Below, in pieces: positions 50,042 through 59,823 of a stretch of 64,000 nt of DNA. The notes under the pieces were generated by a model. It did not search any database. It worked only from the letters and a program-made list of their open reading frames with translations, and was not told where the DNA came from. Position 1 is the stretch's first letter, and the number at the start of each line of letters is the position of its first letter. Source of the DNA: Acetobacteraceae bacterium H6797 (lineage in GTDB: Bacteria; Pseudomonadota; Alphaproteobacteria; Acetobacterales; Acetobacteraceae); contig JADFCQ010000005.1 of the NCBI GenBank assembly GCA_015223225.1, positions 248,001 through 312,000 of the forward strand. Reading direction: 5' to 3'. Made by a program: the position numbers and the translations under genes.

Positions 50042-52042
50042 TCACTCCCCCGCCAGCGCGCGCGTACGGGCACGCTCGGTCTCGAGCACCGTCTCGGCGG
50101 ACAGGTAGTAGTCGCGGTTATAGTTGAAGGTATGGGCGATCGCGTAACCCAGAAGGGCCACGAAACCCAGGGCGGCCAACCACCAGATGTGCCAGATCAG
50201 CGCGAAACCGACGATCGTGGCGAAGAGCGACAGGATCGCACCCGCACCCGTGTTCTTCGGCATGTGGATGGGCTTGAAGCCCTCCAGCGGGCGGACATAG
50301 CCGCGGCGCTTCATGTCGTACCACGCATCGTGGTCGTGAACGACGGGGGTGAAGGCAAAGTTGTAGACCGGCGGGGGCGACGAGGTCGACCACTCGAGCG
50401 TGCGGCCGTTCCAGGGGTCACCCGTCACGTCGCGCAGCTGCTCGCGGCGCAGGATGCTCACGCCGATCTGAATGATGAAGGCGGCGATGCCGATGGCGAC
50501 CAGCACGGCGCCGAAGGCGGCGATCACGAACCAGATCTGCAGCGACGGGTCGTCGAAGTGGTTCACGCGGCGCGTCACGCCCATCAGGCCGAGCACGTAG
50601 AGCGGCATGAAGGCGAAGTAGAAGCCGGTGAGCCAGAACCAGAACGAAACCTTGCCCCAGAACGGGTCGAGCTTGAAGCCGAAGCTCTTCGGGAACCAGT
50701 AGTTGATGCCCGCGAAGACACCGAAGACCACGCCGCCGATGATGACGTTATGGAAGTGGGCGATGAGGAACAGGCTGTTGTGCAGCTGGAAGTCGACCGG
50801 CGGCACGGCCAGCATGACGCCCGTCATACCGCCGATGACGAAGGTCACCATGAAGCCAACCGTCCAGAGCATCGGCACTTCGTAGCGGATGCGACCGCGG
50901 AACATCGTGAAGAGCCAGTTGAAGACCTTCGCACCCGTCGGGATGGAGATGATCATCGTCGTGATGCCGAAGAAGGCGTTCACGCTGGCGCCCGAGCCCA
51001 TGGTGAAGAAGTGGTGCAGCCACACGATGTAGGAGAGGATCGTGATGACGACCGTCGCGTAGACCATCGAGGCATAGCCGAAGAGGCGCTTGCTGCAGAA
51101 GGTCGCGACGACTTCGGAGAAGACGCCGAAGACGGGCAGGATGAGGATGTAGACCTCGGGGTGGCCCCAGATCCAGATCAGGTTCACGTACATCATGGCG
51201 CTGCCGCCGAGATCGTTCGTGAAGAAGTTCGTGCCCACGTAGCGGTCGAGCGACAGCAGCGCGAGGGTCACGGTCAGGATCGGGAAGGCGGCGACGATCA
51301 GGATGTTCGTGCAGAGCGCCGTCCAGGTGAAGACGGGCATCTTCATCAGCGTCATGCCGGGGGCGCGCATCTTCACGATCGTCGCGATCATGTTGACGCC
51401 CGAGAGCAATGTGCCGACGCCTGCGATCTGTAGTGACCAGATGTAGTAATCGACGCCGACGTCAGGGCTGTAGGCGATGCCCGACAGCGGCGGATAGGCC
51501 AGCCAGCCGGTCTTCGCGAACTCGCCGACGAAGAGCGAGATCATCACCAGCACCGCGCCCGACACCGTCATCCAGAAGGAGAAGTTGTTCAGGAACGGGA
51601 AGGCGACGTCACGCGCGCCGATCTGCAGCGGCATCACGACGTTCATCAGGCCGACCACGAAGGGCATGGCCACGAAGAAGATCATGATCACGCCATGGGC
51701 GGTGAAGATCTGGTCGTAGTGGTGTGGTGGCAGGTAGCCTTCCGAACCATTGAAGGCGATGGCCTGCTGGATGCGCATCATGATCGCGTCCGAGAAGCCG
51801 CGCAGCAGCATGATCACCGCGAGGATGATGTACATGATGCCGATCTTCTTGTGGTCGATCGAGGTGATCCATTCCCGCCACAGGTAACCCCAGAGGCGGA
51901 AATAGGTCAGCAGCGCGAAGACTGCGACGCCGCCGAGGGCGACGGCCGCGAAGGTCGCGACAAGAATGGGTTCATGAAACGGCAACGAACCCCAAGTGAG
52001 GCGGCCGAACAGGAACGAGGTTGGTTCAGGACTGGGAGTCAT
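50042..52042 (-). CDS. cyoB: Quinol oxidase subunit I (haem-copper catalytic subunit)
   Basis: CyoB holds the low-spin haem and the haem–CuB centre where O2 is reduced and protons are pumped. The 666-residue protein has about 15 membrane helices. Visible ligands and channel motifs are [13 protein letters not shown] (low-spin haem His), WGHPEVYI (CuB His and cross-linked Tyr), HHFFTMG (two CuB His), STGAK-type K-channel region [10 protein letters not shown] and HFHNVIIGG (two haem His). ~70 bases separate it from cyoA. Confidence 0.97.
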   Translation of the reverse strand: MTPSPEPTSFLFGRLTWGSLPFHEPILVATFAAVALGGVAVFALLTYFRLWGYLWREWITSIDHKKIGIMYIILAVIMLLRGFSDAIMMRIQQAIAFNGSEGYLPPHHYDQIFTAHGVIMIFFVAMPFVVGLMNVVMPLQIGARDVAFPFLNNFSFWMTVSGAVLVMISLFVGEFAKTGWLAYPPLSGIAYSPDVGVDYYIWSLQIAGVGTLLSGVNMIATIVKMRAPGMTLMKMPVFTWTALCTNILIVAAFPILTVTLALLSLDRYVGTNFFTNDLGGSAMMYVNLIWIWGHPEVYILILPVFGVFSEVVATFCSKRLFGYASMVYATVVITILSYIVWLHHFFTMGSGASVNAFFGITTMIISIPTGAKVFNWLFTMFRGRIRYEVPMLWTVGFMVTFVIGGMTGVMLAVPPVDFQLHNSLFLIAHFHNVIIGGVVFGVFAGINYWFPKSFGFKLDPFWGKVSFWFWLTGFYFAFMPLYVLGLMGVTRRVNHFDDPSLQIWFVIAAFGAVLVAIGIAAFIIQIGVSILRREQLRDVTGDPWNGRTLEWSTSSPPPVYNFAFTPVVHDHDAWYDMKRRGYVRPLEGFKPIHMPKNTGAGAILSLFATIVGFALIWHIWWLAALGFVALLGYAIAHTFNYNRDYYLSAETVLETERARTRALAGE

Positions 52043-52114
52043 CTGGGGCTACTCTGTCATGCCTGTCGCCGGCACCCTGGCCCCTCGCGGGGTGGAGATG
52101 CCGGCGCCCGGGGT

Positions 52115-53197
52115 TCAGTTGGCGTCCGTGACCTGATCGGCCGAGGCGATGCGGGTGACACCGAAGGGGTCGGTGGGCGTGCAGGACGAGGCGAGGACGA
52201 ACATGCCGCCAGGCGCGTCGGGCTCGCTCGTGCGGCGGCGCCGGTCGTATTGGAGGCGGGCGACATTCATCGTGCCGGCCATGCCCATCCCGCCCTTCGC
52301 GTCGATATGCATCATCTCGTCCATGCACATCTTCTGCGAGTCCACGCACATGTTCAGGATGGCGTGATAGAGTTCGGGGTCGACGGTGCCGAAGTAGCGG
52401 ACCGGCTCGCGCTCGCTCGGGCGCTCGAGGGTCTGGTATTCCGGACGGCCGAGGGTATTGCCGCTGGCCTTGGCCTTGGCGACCCAGGCGTCGAAGCCGG
52501 CCTGGTCGAGGCCATGGAACTTGAAGCGCATGCCCGCGAAGCCGGCGCCGCTGTAATTGCCCGACAGGCCGTCATAGACGCCCGCCTGGTTGATCACCGC
52601 GTGCAGCTTCGTCTCCATGCCCGGCATCGCATAGATCATGCCGGCCAGCGCGGGGATCGCCAGCGCGTTCATCACCGAGGTGGCCGTGATCTTGAAGCGG
52701 ATCGGGGTATCGACCGGGGCCGCGACCTCGTTGACCGTCGCGATGCCCTGCTCCGGGTAGATGAACAGCCACTTCCAGTCCATCGCCACAACCTCGATCT
52801 CGAGGGGCTTGTGGTCGGCGGCCAGCGGGCGGCTCTCGTCGATGCGGGTCAGCGGGCGATACGGGTCGAGCAGATGGGTGCCCACCCAGGTCAGGGCACC
52901 GAGCGCGATGATGATGGCCAGCGGGGCGGACCAGATCACCACTTCAAGCCGGGTCGAATGGTGCCATTCGGGGTCGTACTTCGCGGCCGTGTTCGACTGG
53001 CGGTAGCGCCAGGCGAACCACAGCGTCAGGACGATGACGGGAATGACGATGAGCAGCATCAGACCGGTCGACACGACCAGGAGGTCACGCTGCTGGGCCG
53101 CGATGTCGCCCGCCGGGTTCAGGAGAACCAGGTTACAGCCCGAGAGAAGGGCTGCCAGCGGCACCAGGGCAAGGAGGCGGGTTAACTTGGAGGACAT
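52115..53197 (-). CDS. cyoA: Quinol oxidase subunit II (lipoprotein)
   Basis: The 360-residue protein has a lipoprotein signal with lipobox LLSGC (Cys21), two membrane helices (~42-65 and 85-107) and a periplasmic cupredoxin domain (VVAMDWKWLFIYPEQGIATVNE to HAVINQAGVYDGLSGNYSGAGFAGMRFKF). The CuA ligands of cytochrome c oxidases are missing, so quinol is the electron donor. The C-terminal part carries a Met/Cys cluster (MCVDSQKMCMDEMM, GGMGMAG). It is the first gene of the cyo–SURF1–regBA unit. Confidence 0.95.
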   Translation of the reverse strand: MSSKLTRLLALVPLAALLSGCNLVLLNPAGDIAAQQRDLLVVSTGLMLLIVIPVIVLTLWFAWRYRQSNTAAKYDPEWHHSTRLEVVIWSAPLAIIIALGALTWVGTHLLDPYRPLTRIDESRPLAADHKPLEIEVVAMDWKWLFIYPEQGIATVNEVAAPVDTPIRFKITATSVMNALAIPALAGMIYAMPGMETKLHAVINQAGVYDGLSGNYSGAGFAGMRFKFHGLDQAGFDAWVAKAKASGNTLGRPEYQTLERPSEREPVRYFGTVDPELYHAILNMCVDSQKMCMDEMMHIDAKGGMGMAGTMNVARLQYDRRRRTSEPDAPGGMFVLASSCTPTDPFGVTRIASADQVTDAN

Positions 53198-53318
53198 GCC
53201 ACTCGTTCGGAAACTTTGTTTAGGCCCGGCCTTTAGAAGGAAAGGGTGGGCAATGGGATTGGACGATGTGTCCTAGGCTCCCATACCTAATTTCGCCTTG
53301 ACCCGCCACTATTGGTCA

Positions 53319-53333
53319 TCGCCGAAACGGCGC
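53319..53333 (-). promoter_or_regulatory. Candidate RegA-type binding box upstream of cyoA
   Basis: The minus-strand 15-mer GCGCCGTTTCGGCGA fits 9 of the 11 fixed positions of the published RegA consensus GNGRCRTTNNGNCGC. It contains the inverted repeat CGCCG-AAA-CGGCG (plus strand 53320-53332), about 120 bases before the cyoA start. RegA being encoded at the end of the same cluster makes autoregulation attractive, but degenerate GC-rich boxes arise easily by chance. Confidence 0.35.
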
Positions 53334-53462
53334 GACTCGTGAGAATTCGGGACAAAAGCCCATGAACGAGCTATCGTTTCAACTGCCGGAGCGCCCCGCC
53401 CCGGCCAAGGGCAAAGTCCAAAAAATTTCCACGCCCACGATCACTTTTTTATGGGGGGTCAG

Positions 53463-54803
53463 ATGAACGTCATGAGCCAAGGTTACGGCATACCAAGTTC
53501 GGACGGACTCGAGCGGGACGCCCGTAAGGAGCACGCATCCGGGCACCGCATCTCGCCAGGCGAGATCGCCGCCGGCGTGGTCATCGGCCGTAGTTCCGAA
53601 TTCTTCGATTTCTTCGTCTATGCGATCGCCTCGGTCCTCGTGTTTCCGAGGCTTTTCTTTCCGCAATACGATGCCTTCACCGGCACGCTCTATTCCTTCG
53701 CCATCTTCCCGCTGGCCTTTATCGCGAGGCCGCTAGGCTCCTTCTTCTTCATGCGGGTCGACCGGAAGCACGGGCGCGGGACGAAGCTGACCCTGGCTCT
53801 CTTCCTGCTCGGCGGGTCGACGGCAGCCATCAGCTTCCTGCCGGGCTATGCCCAGGTGGGTGCCCTCTCCATCTGGTTGCTGGCCATTTTCCGGCTCGGC
53901 CAGGGCTTCGCCCTCGGCGGCGCCTGGGACGGCCTGGCCTCGCTGCTGGCGTTGAACGCCCCGTCCCATCGCCGCGGCTGGTACGCCATGATGCCGCAGC
54001 TCGGCGCGCCGGTGGGCTTTATCCTGGCGGGCGGGCTCTTCGCCTATATCTCCCTCACCCTGAGCACCGAGGATTTCCTGTCCTTCGGCTGGCGCTACCC
54101 GTTCTTCTGCGCCTTCACGATCAATGTGGTGGCTCTCTTCGCCCGGCTTCGCCTGGTCGCCACCCCTGAATTCGTGAACATGCTGGAGAAGCGGGAGCTG
54201 CGCGCGGTACGGGTCGTCGAAACCTTCCGCGAGCAGGGCCGGAACATCATCATCGGCGCCTTCGTTCCCCTCGCCTGCTTCGCGCTGTTCCATCTGGTCA
54301 CGGTCTTCCCGCTGGCCTGGATCGCGCTCGGCCTGCAGCGGGACCCGTCCGAGTTCCTGCTCATGCAGATGCTCGGCGCGGCGATCGCCCTGGTGATGAT
54401 CTGCGTCTCGGGCTACCTCGCCGACCATATCGGCCGGCGCAATCTGCTCGCCATCGGCGCGGTGCTGATCGCGGTGTTCAGCTTCTGCGCCCCCTGGCTG
54501 CTGGGTGGCGGCTATACGGGCCAGACGACCTTCGTGCTGGTGGGTTTCGCCCTGCTGGGCCTCTCCTTCGGCCAGGCGAGCGGCGCCGTGGCGTCGAATT
54601 TCGATAGCCGCTTCCGTTATACCGGCTCGGCCATGACCTCGGACATCGCCTGGCTGGTCGGCGCGGGCTTCGCGCCGCTGGTGGCCCTCAGCCTCTCGAC
54701 GGGCTTCGGCCTCTATGGTGTGGCGGCCTATCTGCTCTCCGGCGCGGTCTGCACCCTGCTGGCGCTGACCACGAACCGCCATCTGGAGATGCGCGACGGC
54801 TGA
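53463..54803 (+). CDS. MFS transporter, metabolite:proton symporter type
   Basis: The 446-residue carrier has 12 predicted helices. The first loop GRSSEFFDFFVYAIASVLVFPRLFFP and the loop-2 signature RPLGSFFFMRVDRKHGRG are typical of the metabolite:H+ symporter (ShiA/KgtP-like) group, which import organic acids or betaine-type solutes. GGGGGG four bases before the ATG at 53463 selects it over the ATG at 53451. It is divergent from cyoA with ~265 bases between starts. Substrate unknown. Confidence 0.88.
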   Translation: MNVMSQGYGIPSSDGLERDARKEHASGHRISPGEIAAGVVIGRSSEFFDFFVYAIASVLVFPRLFFPQYDAFTGTLYSFAIFPLAFIARPLGSFFFMRVDRKHGRGTKLTLALFLLGGSTAAISFLPGYAQVGALSIWLLAIFRLGQGFALGGAWDGLASLLALNAPSHRRGWYAMMPQLGAPVGFILAGGLFAYISLTLSTEDFLSFGWRYPFFCAFTINVVALFARLRLVATPEFVNMLEKRELRAVRVVETFREQGRNIIIGAFVPLACFALFHLVTVFPLAWIALGLQRDPSEFLLMQMLGAAIALVMICVSGYLADHIGRRNLLAIGAVLIAVFSFCAPWLLGGGYTGQTTFVLVGFALLGLSFGQASGAVASNFDSRFRYTGSAMTSDIAWLVGAGFAPLVALSLSTGFGLYGVAAYLLSGAVCTLLALTTNRHLEMRDG

Positions 54804-54887
54804 CCCGCCGCGCATCGCAAGGGCAGTGGCCTCGGCACCCGTGCCGGGGCCATTCTCACATATAAAGAGATGGAAAAACCGCCGGCG

Positions 54888-54963
54888 TGGTGGAGCTGAG
54901 GGGAATCGAACCCCTGACCTCCTCATTGCGAACGAGGCGCTCTCCCAACTGAGCTACAGCCCC
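54888..54963 (-). tRNA. tRNA-Ala, anticodon CGC
   Basis: The minus strand folds into a full cloverleaf. The acceptor stem is GGGGCTG/CAGCTCC with the alanine-identity G3·U70 pair; D arm GCTC..GAGC, anticodon stem CCTCG/TGAGG with loop TTCGCAA (anticodon CGC), and T arm AGGGG-TTCGATT-CCCCT. The discriminator A and CCA are encoded. It reads GCG codons. It stands alone between the MFS gene and yggT. Confidence 0.95.
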
Positions 54964-55130
54964 GCCGTGCGGTGGCGGCTTATTGAAGGCTCCCGAAAAG
55001 GAAGTCAAGCGACCCTTGCATTCGTGCCGCCTGCGGATTGTCGCCCCTGACCTCACGGCTTTAAGAGCGCCGTTCTTGTTCTGGTAACCGCGCCTCCGTA
55101 AATGTGGGGCTCATTGAGTGAGGATGCAGG

Positions 55131-55421
55131 ATGTACGCGGTTTTCTGGTTCGTCGACCAAGCACTCAGCCTCTATATCTGGGCGGTCATCCTGGCCGCCG
55201 TGGTCAGCATGCTGATCGGCTTCGGGATTCTCGACGGGCGGAATCGAATCGTCTGGACCATCGCCGACTTCCTCTACCGGATCACCGAGCCGGCCCTGGC
55301 CCCCATCCGCCGATTCCTCCCCAATCTGGGTGGCATCGACATCTCGCCGGTGATTCTCGTGCTGCTGCTCCAGGCGCTCAGGATCTTCATGGCGACGACC
55401 CTGGTGCCGATGCTGCGGTGA
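55131..55421 (+). CDS. YggT family membrane protein
   Basis: The 96-residue protein has two hydrophobic helices (LYIWAVILAAVVSMLIGFGIL and the closing SPVILVLLLQALRIFMATTLV) separated by the conserved FLYRITEPALAPIRRFLPNLGGID. The YggT family is linked to division-site or osmotic functions in various bacteria but is not well defined. Its stop overlaps the GTG start of the DUF167 gene (GTGA), and folD follows with another overlap, a conserved alphaproteobacterial trio. Confidence 0.92.
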   Translation: MYAVFWFVDQALSLYIWAVILAAVVSMLIGFGILDGRNRIVWTIADFLYRITEPALAPIRRFLPNLGGIDISPVILVLLLQALRIFMATTLVPMLR

Positions 55422-55729
55422 CACTGCCCCCTTTCGCCCGCCCGGATGCGCGAGGGCTGCAGCTTCGGCTGAAGGTCCAGCCCCGGGCGAAGCGCGAATC
55501 CGTGGGCGGCCTCGCCCCAGGCGTGGAAGGGCCGCGACTCCGCGTCGCGGTGAATGTCGCGCCGGAGGATGGGAAGGCGAATAAGGCCGTCACCGCCCTG
55601 CTTGCCCGCCACTTGCATGTCCCCCCTGCCGCCGTGACGCTTCTTCATGGCGCCACGTCGCGCGAAAAGACCGTGCTGGTCGAGGGTGACCCGGCCAGCC
55701 TGACGGAAAGGCTCGCCGCGCTCGCATGA
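55418..55729 (+). CDS. DUF167 (YggU) family protein
   Basis: The 103-residue protein begins at a GTG overlapping the yggT stop. It shows the DUF167 signature [17 protein letters not shown] followed by [26 protein letters not shown] and [16 protein letters not shown]. Its function is unknown. It overlaps folD by four bases (ATGA). A longer frame in the same phase from 55118 only reads through yggT in another frame. Confidence 0.93.
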   Translation: MTLPPFARPDARGLQLRLKVQPRAKRESVGGLAPGVEGPRLRVAVNVAPEDGKANKAVTALLARHLHVPPAAVTLLHGATSREKTVLVEGDPASLTERLAALA

Positions 55730-56577
55730 CCGCTCGCATCATTGACGGTAAGGAGGTCGCGGCCAAGCTGCGCGCCACCCTCGCCGCCCGCATCGCCACC
55801 CTCCCCTTCGCCCCGGGCCTGCGCGTCGTTCGCGTCGGCGATGACCCGGCGAGCGGCGTCTATGTCCGCAACAAGGACAAGGCCGCCAAGACCGCCGGCT
55901 TCGACAGCGCGACCCTCCAGCTCCCCGAGAGCACGAGCGAGGCGGAACTGCTGGCCCTGGTCGAGCAGCTCAACAATGACCCGGCCGTGGATGGCATTCT
56001 CGTGCAGCTTCCGCTGCCCAAGCAGATCAATGCCCAGCGCGTGCTCGAGACGATCGATCCGGCCAAGGACGTCGATGGCTTCCATGCTGTCAATGCCGGC
56101 CGGCTCGCGACGGGCCAGAAGGGCTTGGTGCCCTGCACGCCCAAGGGCGTGATGCATCTGCTCGCCGAGGCCGGCACGTCCCTCGCCGGTGCCCGCGCCG
56201 TGGTGCTGGGCCGCTCGAATATCGTCGGCAAGCCGATGGCCGCGCTGCTGCTGGCCGCCGATGCCACCGTGACGGTCGTGCATTCCCGCACGCGCGATCT
56301 GGCCGCCGAGTGCCGCCGCGCCGAGGTGCTGATCGCCGCCGTGGGCAAGCCCGAGATGGTGAAGGGCGACTGGATCGCTGAGGGTGCCACGGTCATCGAT
56401 GTCGGCATCAACCGCCTGCCGGATGGCCGTCTCGTGGGCGATGTGGCCTTCAACGAGGCCATCGGCCATGCCGGCGCCATCACCCCCGTCCCCGGCGGCG
56501 TGGGCCCGATGACCATCGCATGCCTGCTCGAGAACACTCTCGAGGCTGCCCTCGGCCGCCGCGGCGTGGCGGGCTGA
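55726..56577 (+). CDS. folD: Methylene-THF dehydrogenase / methenyl-THF cyclohydrolase
   Basis: FolD interconverts 5,10-methylene- and 10-formyl-tetrahydrofolate with NADP+. The 283-residue protein has the catalytic [13 protein letters not shown] (Tyr-x-x-x-Lys, ~46-50), the signature [35 protein letters not shown] and the nucleotide loop [13 protein letters not shown] (~165). It ends [21 protein letters not shown], a family hallmark. Start overlaps the DUF167 stop. Confidence 0.97.
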   Translation: MTARIIDGKEVAAKLRATLAARIATLPFAPGLRVVRVGDDPASGVYVRNKDKAAKTAGFDSATLQLPESTSEAELLALVEQLNNDPAVDGILVQLPLPKQINAQRVLETIDPAKDVDGFHAVNAGRLATGQKGLVPCTPKGVMHLLAEAGTSLAGARAVVLGRSNIVGKPMAALLLAADATVTVVHSRTRDLAAECRRAEVLIAAVGKPEMVKGDWIAEGATVIDVGINRLPDGRLVGDVAFNEAIGHAGAITPVPGGVGPMTIACLLENTLEAALGRRGVAG

Positions 56578-56587
56578 GGGCTTCGGC

Positions 56588-57442
56588 TCAGACCGGCTCG
56601 GGGCGGAAGACCGTCCCGGGCGTCACGAATTCCTCCTGCGCCGCCACGGTCAGGATCTCGCGCGAACCGGCCTCGGCCGTGCGCTTGAGCAGCCCGTAGA
56701 TCGAGGAGCCGGCCGCCGAAAGCGCCGGCGCCGCCTCGCCCTGGCGCAGCCGGTGGAAGAGGAAGAGGGCCGCGATCGCATCGCCCGCCCCGTTCACGGA
56801 TACCGGCAACATCGGCGTGCGCAGCCGCCAGAACTGCCCGCCCTCACCCGCCAGCAGATCGATCTCGCCCTCGGGCGTATCGGCCGTGCGAAGCGAAGTG
56901 ACCATGACGCAGCGCGGCCCGCGGGCCTGAAGCGCGGTCACGGCCGCCTTGGCGTCGTCGAGCGTCGCCACCTGCCGATCGGTCAGCCATTCCAGTTCGA
57001 ACTGGTTCGGCGTCACGATATCGGCCTGGGGAATCGCGCGGTCCCGCATGAATTCGGGAATGCCGGGGCGGACATAGATGCCCCGCCCGACATCGCCCAG
57101 CACGGGGTCGCAGCAATAGAGGGCCTCGGGATGGGCCGCCTTCACCTGGGCAACGGCATCGAGAATGGCCTCGCCGATTCCCGCATCGCCCATATAGCCG
57201 GAGAGGACGGCATCGCAGGCCGACAGCACCCCCCGATCCGCGATCCCCGCCACGCAGTCCCGGATGAGCTGCTCGGAGAAGACCTGCCCGCGCCAAGCCC
57301 CATAGCCGGTGTGATTCGAGAACTGGACGGTATTCACCGCCCAAACCTCCGCCCCCAGCCGCTGCAGGGGAAAGACGGCACTCGCATTGCCCACATGGCC
57401 ATAGGTGACCCAGGACTGGATCGAGAGGATGCTCAAAGTCAC
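56588..57442 (-). CDS. pdxY: Pyridoxal kinase
   Basis: The enzyme phosphorylates pyridoxal in the B6 salvage route. The 284-residue ribokinase-fold protein has ILSIQSWVTYGHVGNASAVFPLQRLG, VNTVQFSNHTGYG, the Asp-containing CDPVLGDVGRGIYV, TPNQFELEWLTD and the catalytic GxGD loop in SVNGAGDAIAALF (~225). The GTG start overlaps the SDR gene stop (GTGA). It is convergent with folD: both stops lie in a small CTGAG/CTCAG hairpin. Confidence 0.94.
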   Translation of the reverse strand: MTLSILSIQSWVTYGHVGNASAVFPLQRLGAEVWAVNTVQFSNHTGYGAWRGQVFSEQLIRDCVAGIADRGVLSACDAVLSGYMGDAGIGEAILDAVAQVKAAHPEALYCCDPVLGDVGRGIYVRPGIPEFMRDRAIPQADIVTPNQFELEWLTDRQVATLDDAKAAVTALQARGPRCVMVTSLRTADTPEGEIDLLAGEGGQFWRLRTPMLPVSVNGAGDAIAALFLFHRLRQGEAAPALSAAGSSIYGLLKRTAEAGSREILTVAAQEEFVTPGTVFRPEPV

Positions 57443-58191
57443 GCGGTTCGGCCTCCGTCGACCGGCAGCAGGATGCCGGTGATGAAACTGGAATTGTCCT
57501 CCGCCAGCCAGACGGCGGCATTGGCAATATCGGCCGGCGTGGACATGCGGCCGAGCGGGATGGTCGAGAGGAATTTCTGGCGATTCTCCGGCGTGTCCGG
57601 CATCCCCATGAAATCCTCGACCAGGCCGGTCGCCCCGATCACCGGGCAGATGGAATTGACGCGGATATTGTCGCGCCCAAGCTCCTGCGCCAAGGCGAGG
57701 GTCGCGATATTCACCGCGCCTTTCGTGCCGTTGTACCAGACGAGGCCGGGGCGCGGGCGGATGCCGGCGGTGGAGCCGATATTGATGATCGAGCCGCCGC
57801 GGCCCTGGTTCCGCAGCACCGGCACGGCGTATTTCGTCATCCAGAAGATGGACTTCACGTTCACCGCATAGACGCGGTCGAACTCGTCTTCCGTGATGTC
57901 CAGGACCGGCTTGTTCCGATGCGTGGTGCCGGCATTGTTCACCACGATGTCCAATCCGCCGAAAGTGTCGTGGGCGCAGGCCACGATCGCCTCCACATCC
58001 CGGCCCTTCGAGACGTCGCCGCCGATCGCGACCGTATTGGGCCCTAGCTCGGCCGCCAGCTTCTGGGCGCCGGCGATGTTCATATCGGCCAGCACCACCT
58101 TCGCGCCCTCGGCCGCATAGCGGCGGGCGATTCCTTCGCCGAAGCCCGAGGCCGCACCGGTGACGATGGCGATTTTCCTGTCGAGACGCAT
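57439..58191 (-). CDS. SDR-family oxidoreductase
   Basis: The 250-residue classical short-chain dehydrogenase has the cofactor motif TGAASGFGEGIA (~11-22), Asp after the second strand (VLADMN, favouring NAD), NNAGTTH, and the catalytic Ser...Tyr-x-x-x-Lys in INIGSTAG and WYNGTKGAV. It ends FITGILLPVDGGRTA. ATG at 58191 with AAGGAA upstream is chosen over a longer frame. It is translationally linked to pdxY, but a B6-related role is not implied by its sequence. Confidence 0.92.
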   Translation of the reverse strand: MRLDRKIAIVTGAASGFGEGIARRYAAEGAKVVLADMNIAGAQKLAAELGPNTVAIGGDVSKGRDVEAIVACAHDTFGGLDIVVNNAGTTHRNKPVLDITEDEFDRVYAVNVKSIFWMTKYAVPVLRNQGRGGSIINIGSTAGIRPRPGLVWYNGTKGAVNIATLALAQELGRDNIRVNSICPVIGATGLVEDFMGMPDTPENRQKFLSTIPLGRMSTPADIANAAVWLAEDNSSFITGILLPVDGGRTA

Positions 58192-58404
58192 GGGGCGTTT
58201 CCTTCTTCCGTGCTTTGCGGCGCGAGGCTCCATCAGGCCGCCCGGCCGGTCAATCGCGCCTCGCCCCAGAAAGTAACCAATGGTAAGCCGATCCGTGTTA
58301 CCGCACCGTCATCCTTGCCTTTGGAGGCCGTCTATGGCTTGCCTTTCGTTACTCGGCATCCATGGCCCCTTGGCCGAAGGGAGCGGAATCCCCATGCTCT
58401 GCGC

Positions 58405-59823
58405 ATGTCGCGCTTGACCCGTCGCACCGCCCTCGCCGCTGCCGCTGCCCTTCCGGCAGGAACGGCGTTGCGCGCCCTCGCCGCCGATCCGCCGCCGGTG
58501 GCGAATGTGAACCCCATGCCGCCAAGGCCGCGCCCCGAGGGGCCGCCGCTTTTCGGCGCCAAGACGCATAAGCTCGCCAACGGGCTTACCGTGGTTCATG
58601 TCGAGCAGCGGCGCGCGCCGGTCGTGGCGCAATATCTCTTCGTCGGTGCCGGCGCGGGCGATGACCCGGCCGGGCGCTCGGGCGTCGCGCATTTCCTTGA
58701 GCACATGGCCTTCAAGGGCAGCCCGCATGTGCCTTCGGGCGCCTTCTCCCGCCGCGTGGCGCGCGAGGGCGGGCAGGACAATGCCTTCACCAGCCGCGAC
58801 GTCACCGCCTATCACCAGCATGTGGAAGCCAGCCGCCTGCCGCTGATCGCGGAGATGGAGTCGGACCGTTTCCGCCAGATGCTGCTCCCGGCCGATGAGC
58901 TGGAAAGCGAGCGCAAGGTCATCCTGGAAGAGCGCAACCAGCGGGTGGACAGCTCCCCCCAGGCGCGGTTCCGCGAGGCCATGGCGGCGAATCTCTGGGG
59001 CCCGCAGCATTGGAAGGGCCGGCCCATCATCGGCTGGCCGGAAGAAATCCGGGCCATTTCGCGCGACGATCTCTCCAATTTTCTCAATGGCCATTACGTC
59101 CCGGGCAATGCGGTGCTGGTCGTGGCCGGCGCGGTGAGCGAGGCCGAATTGCTGGACGTGGTCGGCAAGACCTATGCCGGCATCCCCGCCCGCGCCATCG
59201 AGCCGCGGAACCGGGCCGAGCCGCCCGTCGCCCCCATCAATGCCCGCATGTCGCGCAGCGAGGCGCGGGTAACGGAGGCGAGCCTCTATCGCGTCATCGG
59301 CGCACCCAGCCTCACCTGGGGCGAAATGCACATGGCCCAGCCGCTGGAGGTGCTCGCGCATCTGCTCGGCGGCGGCCCGGGCTCGCGCCTGCATAAGGCC
59401 CTGGTGCAGACCGGCCTCGCCGTCTCGGCCGGCGCCTATTACGACGCCGACGCGCTCGGCCCCTCGGAACTCACCTTCTATGTCACGGCGCGGCGTGGCA
59501 CGGATCTGCCGAAGCTCGAAGCGGCGCTGAATATGGAAATCGAACGCGCTATCCAGGGCGGCGTGACGGAAGCGGAGGTGCAGCGCAGCATCCGCCAGCT
59601 CACCGCCGGCGCTCTCATGGCGCTCGACAGTTTCGGCGCCGCCCCGCGCCTGCTCGGCTCGGCACTGGCCATCGGCCTGCCGATCGAGACGGTCGAATAT
59701 TGGCCCGCCTCCATCCGCGCGGTCACCCCCGCCCAGGTCAGCCAGGCGGCGCGGGCCATTCTGCCCAGCCAGCTCGCCATGGTCGCCTGGCTCGGCCCCG
59801 AAGGAACGGCCCTGCCGGCATGA
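58405..59823 (+). CDS. M16 zinc peptidase, catalytic member of a pair
   Basis: The 472-residue exported peptidase starts with a Tat/Sec-like signal (MSRLTRRTALAAAAALPAG...). The inverted zinc motif is intact: HFLEH in GVAHFLEHMAFKG (~95), with the third ligand Glu downstream in ILEERNQR. This is the active half of an M16B pair; the next gene, overlapped by four bases, encodes the inactive partner. Such pairs form clam-shell peptidases cutting short peptides in the periplasm. The upstream ribosome site is weak. Confidence 0.92.
   Translation: MSRLTRRTALAAAAALPAGTALRALAADPPPVANVNPMPPRPRPEGPPLFGAKTHKLANGLTVVHVEQRRAPVVAQYLFVGAGAGDDPAGRSGVAHFLEHMAFKGSPHVPSGAFSRRVAREGGQDNAFTSRDVTAYHQHVEASRLPLIAEMESDRFRQMLLPADELESERKVILEERNQRVDSSPQARFREAMAANLWGPQHWKGRPIIGWPEEIRAISRDDLSNFLNGHYVPGNAVLVVAGAVSEAELLDVVGKTYAGIPARAIEPRNRAEPPVAPINARMSRSEARVTEASLYRVIGAPSLTWGEMHMAQPLEVLAHLLGGGPGSRLHKALVQTGLAVSAGAYYDADALGPSELTFYVTARRGTDLPKLEAALNMEIERAIQGGVTEAEVQRSIRQLTAGALMALDSFGAAPRLLGSALAIGLPIETVEYWPASIRAVTPAQVSQAARAILPSQLAMVAWLGPEGTALPA

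Noticed and set aside
55118-55729. 203-residue frame covering yggT and DUF167
   Set aside because: Its first half is yggT read in the wrong phase; the real DUF167 gene starts at the GTG overlapping the yggT stop.
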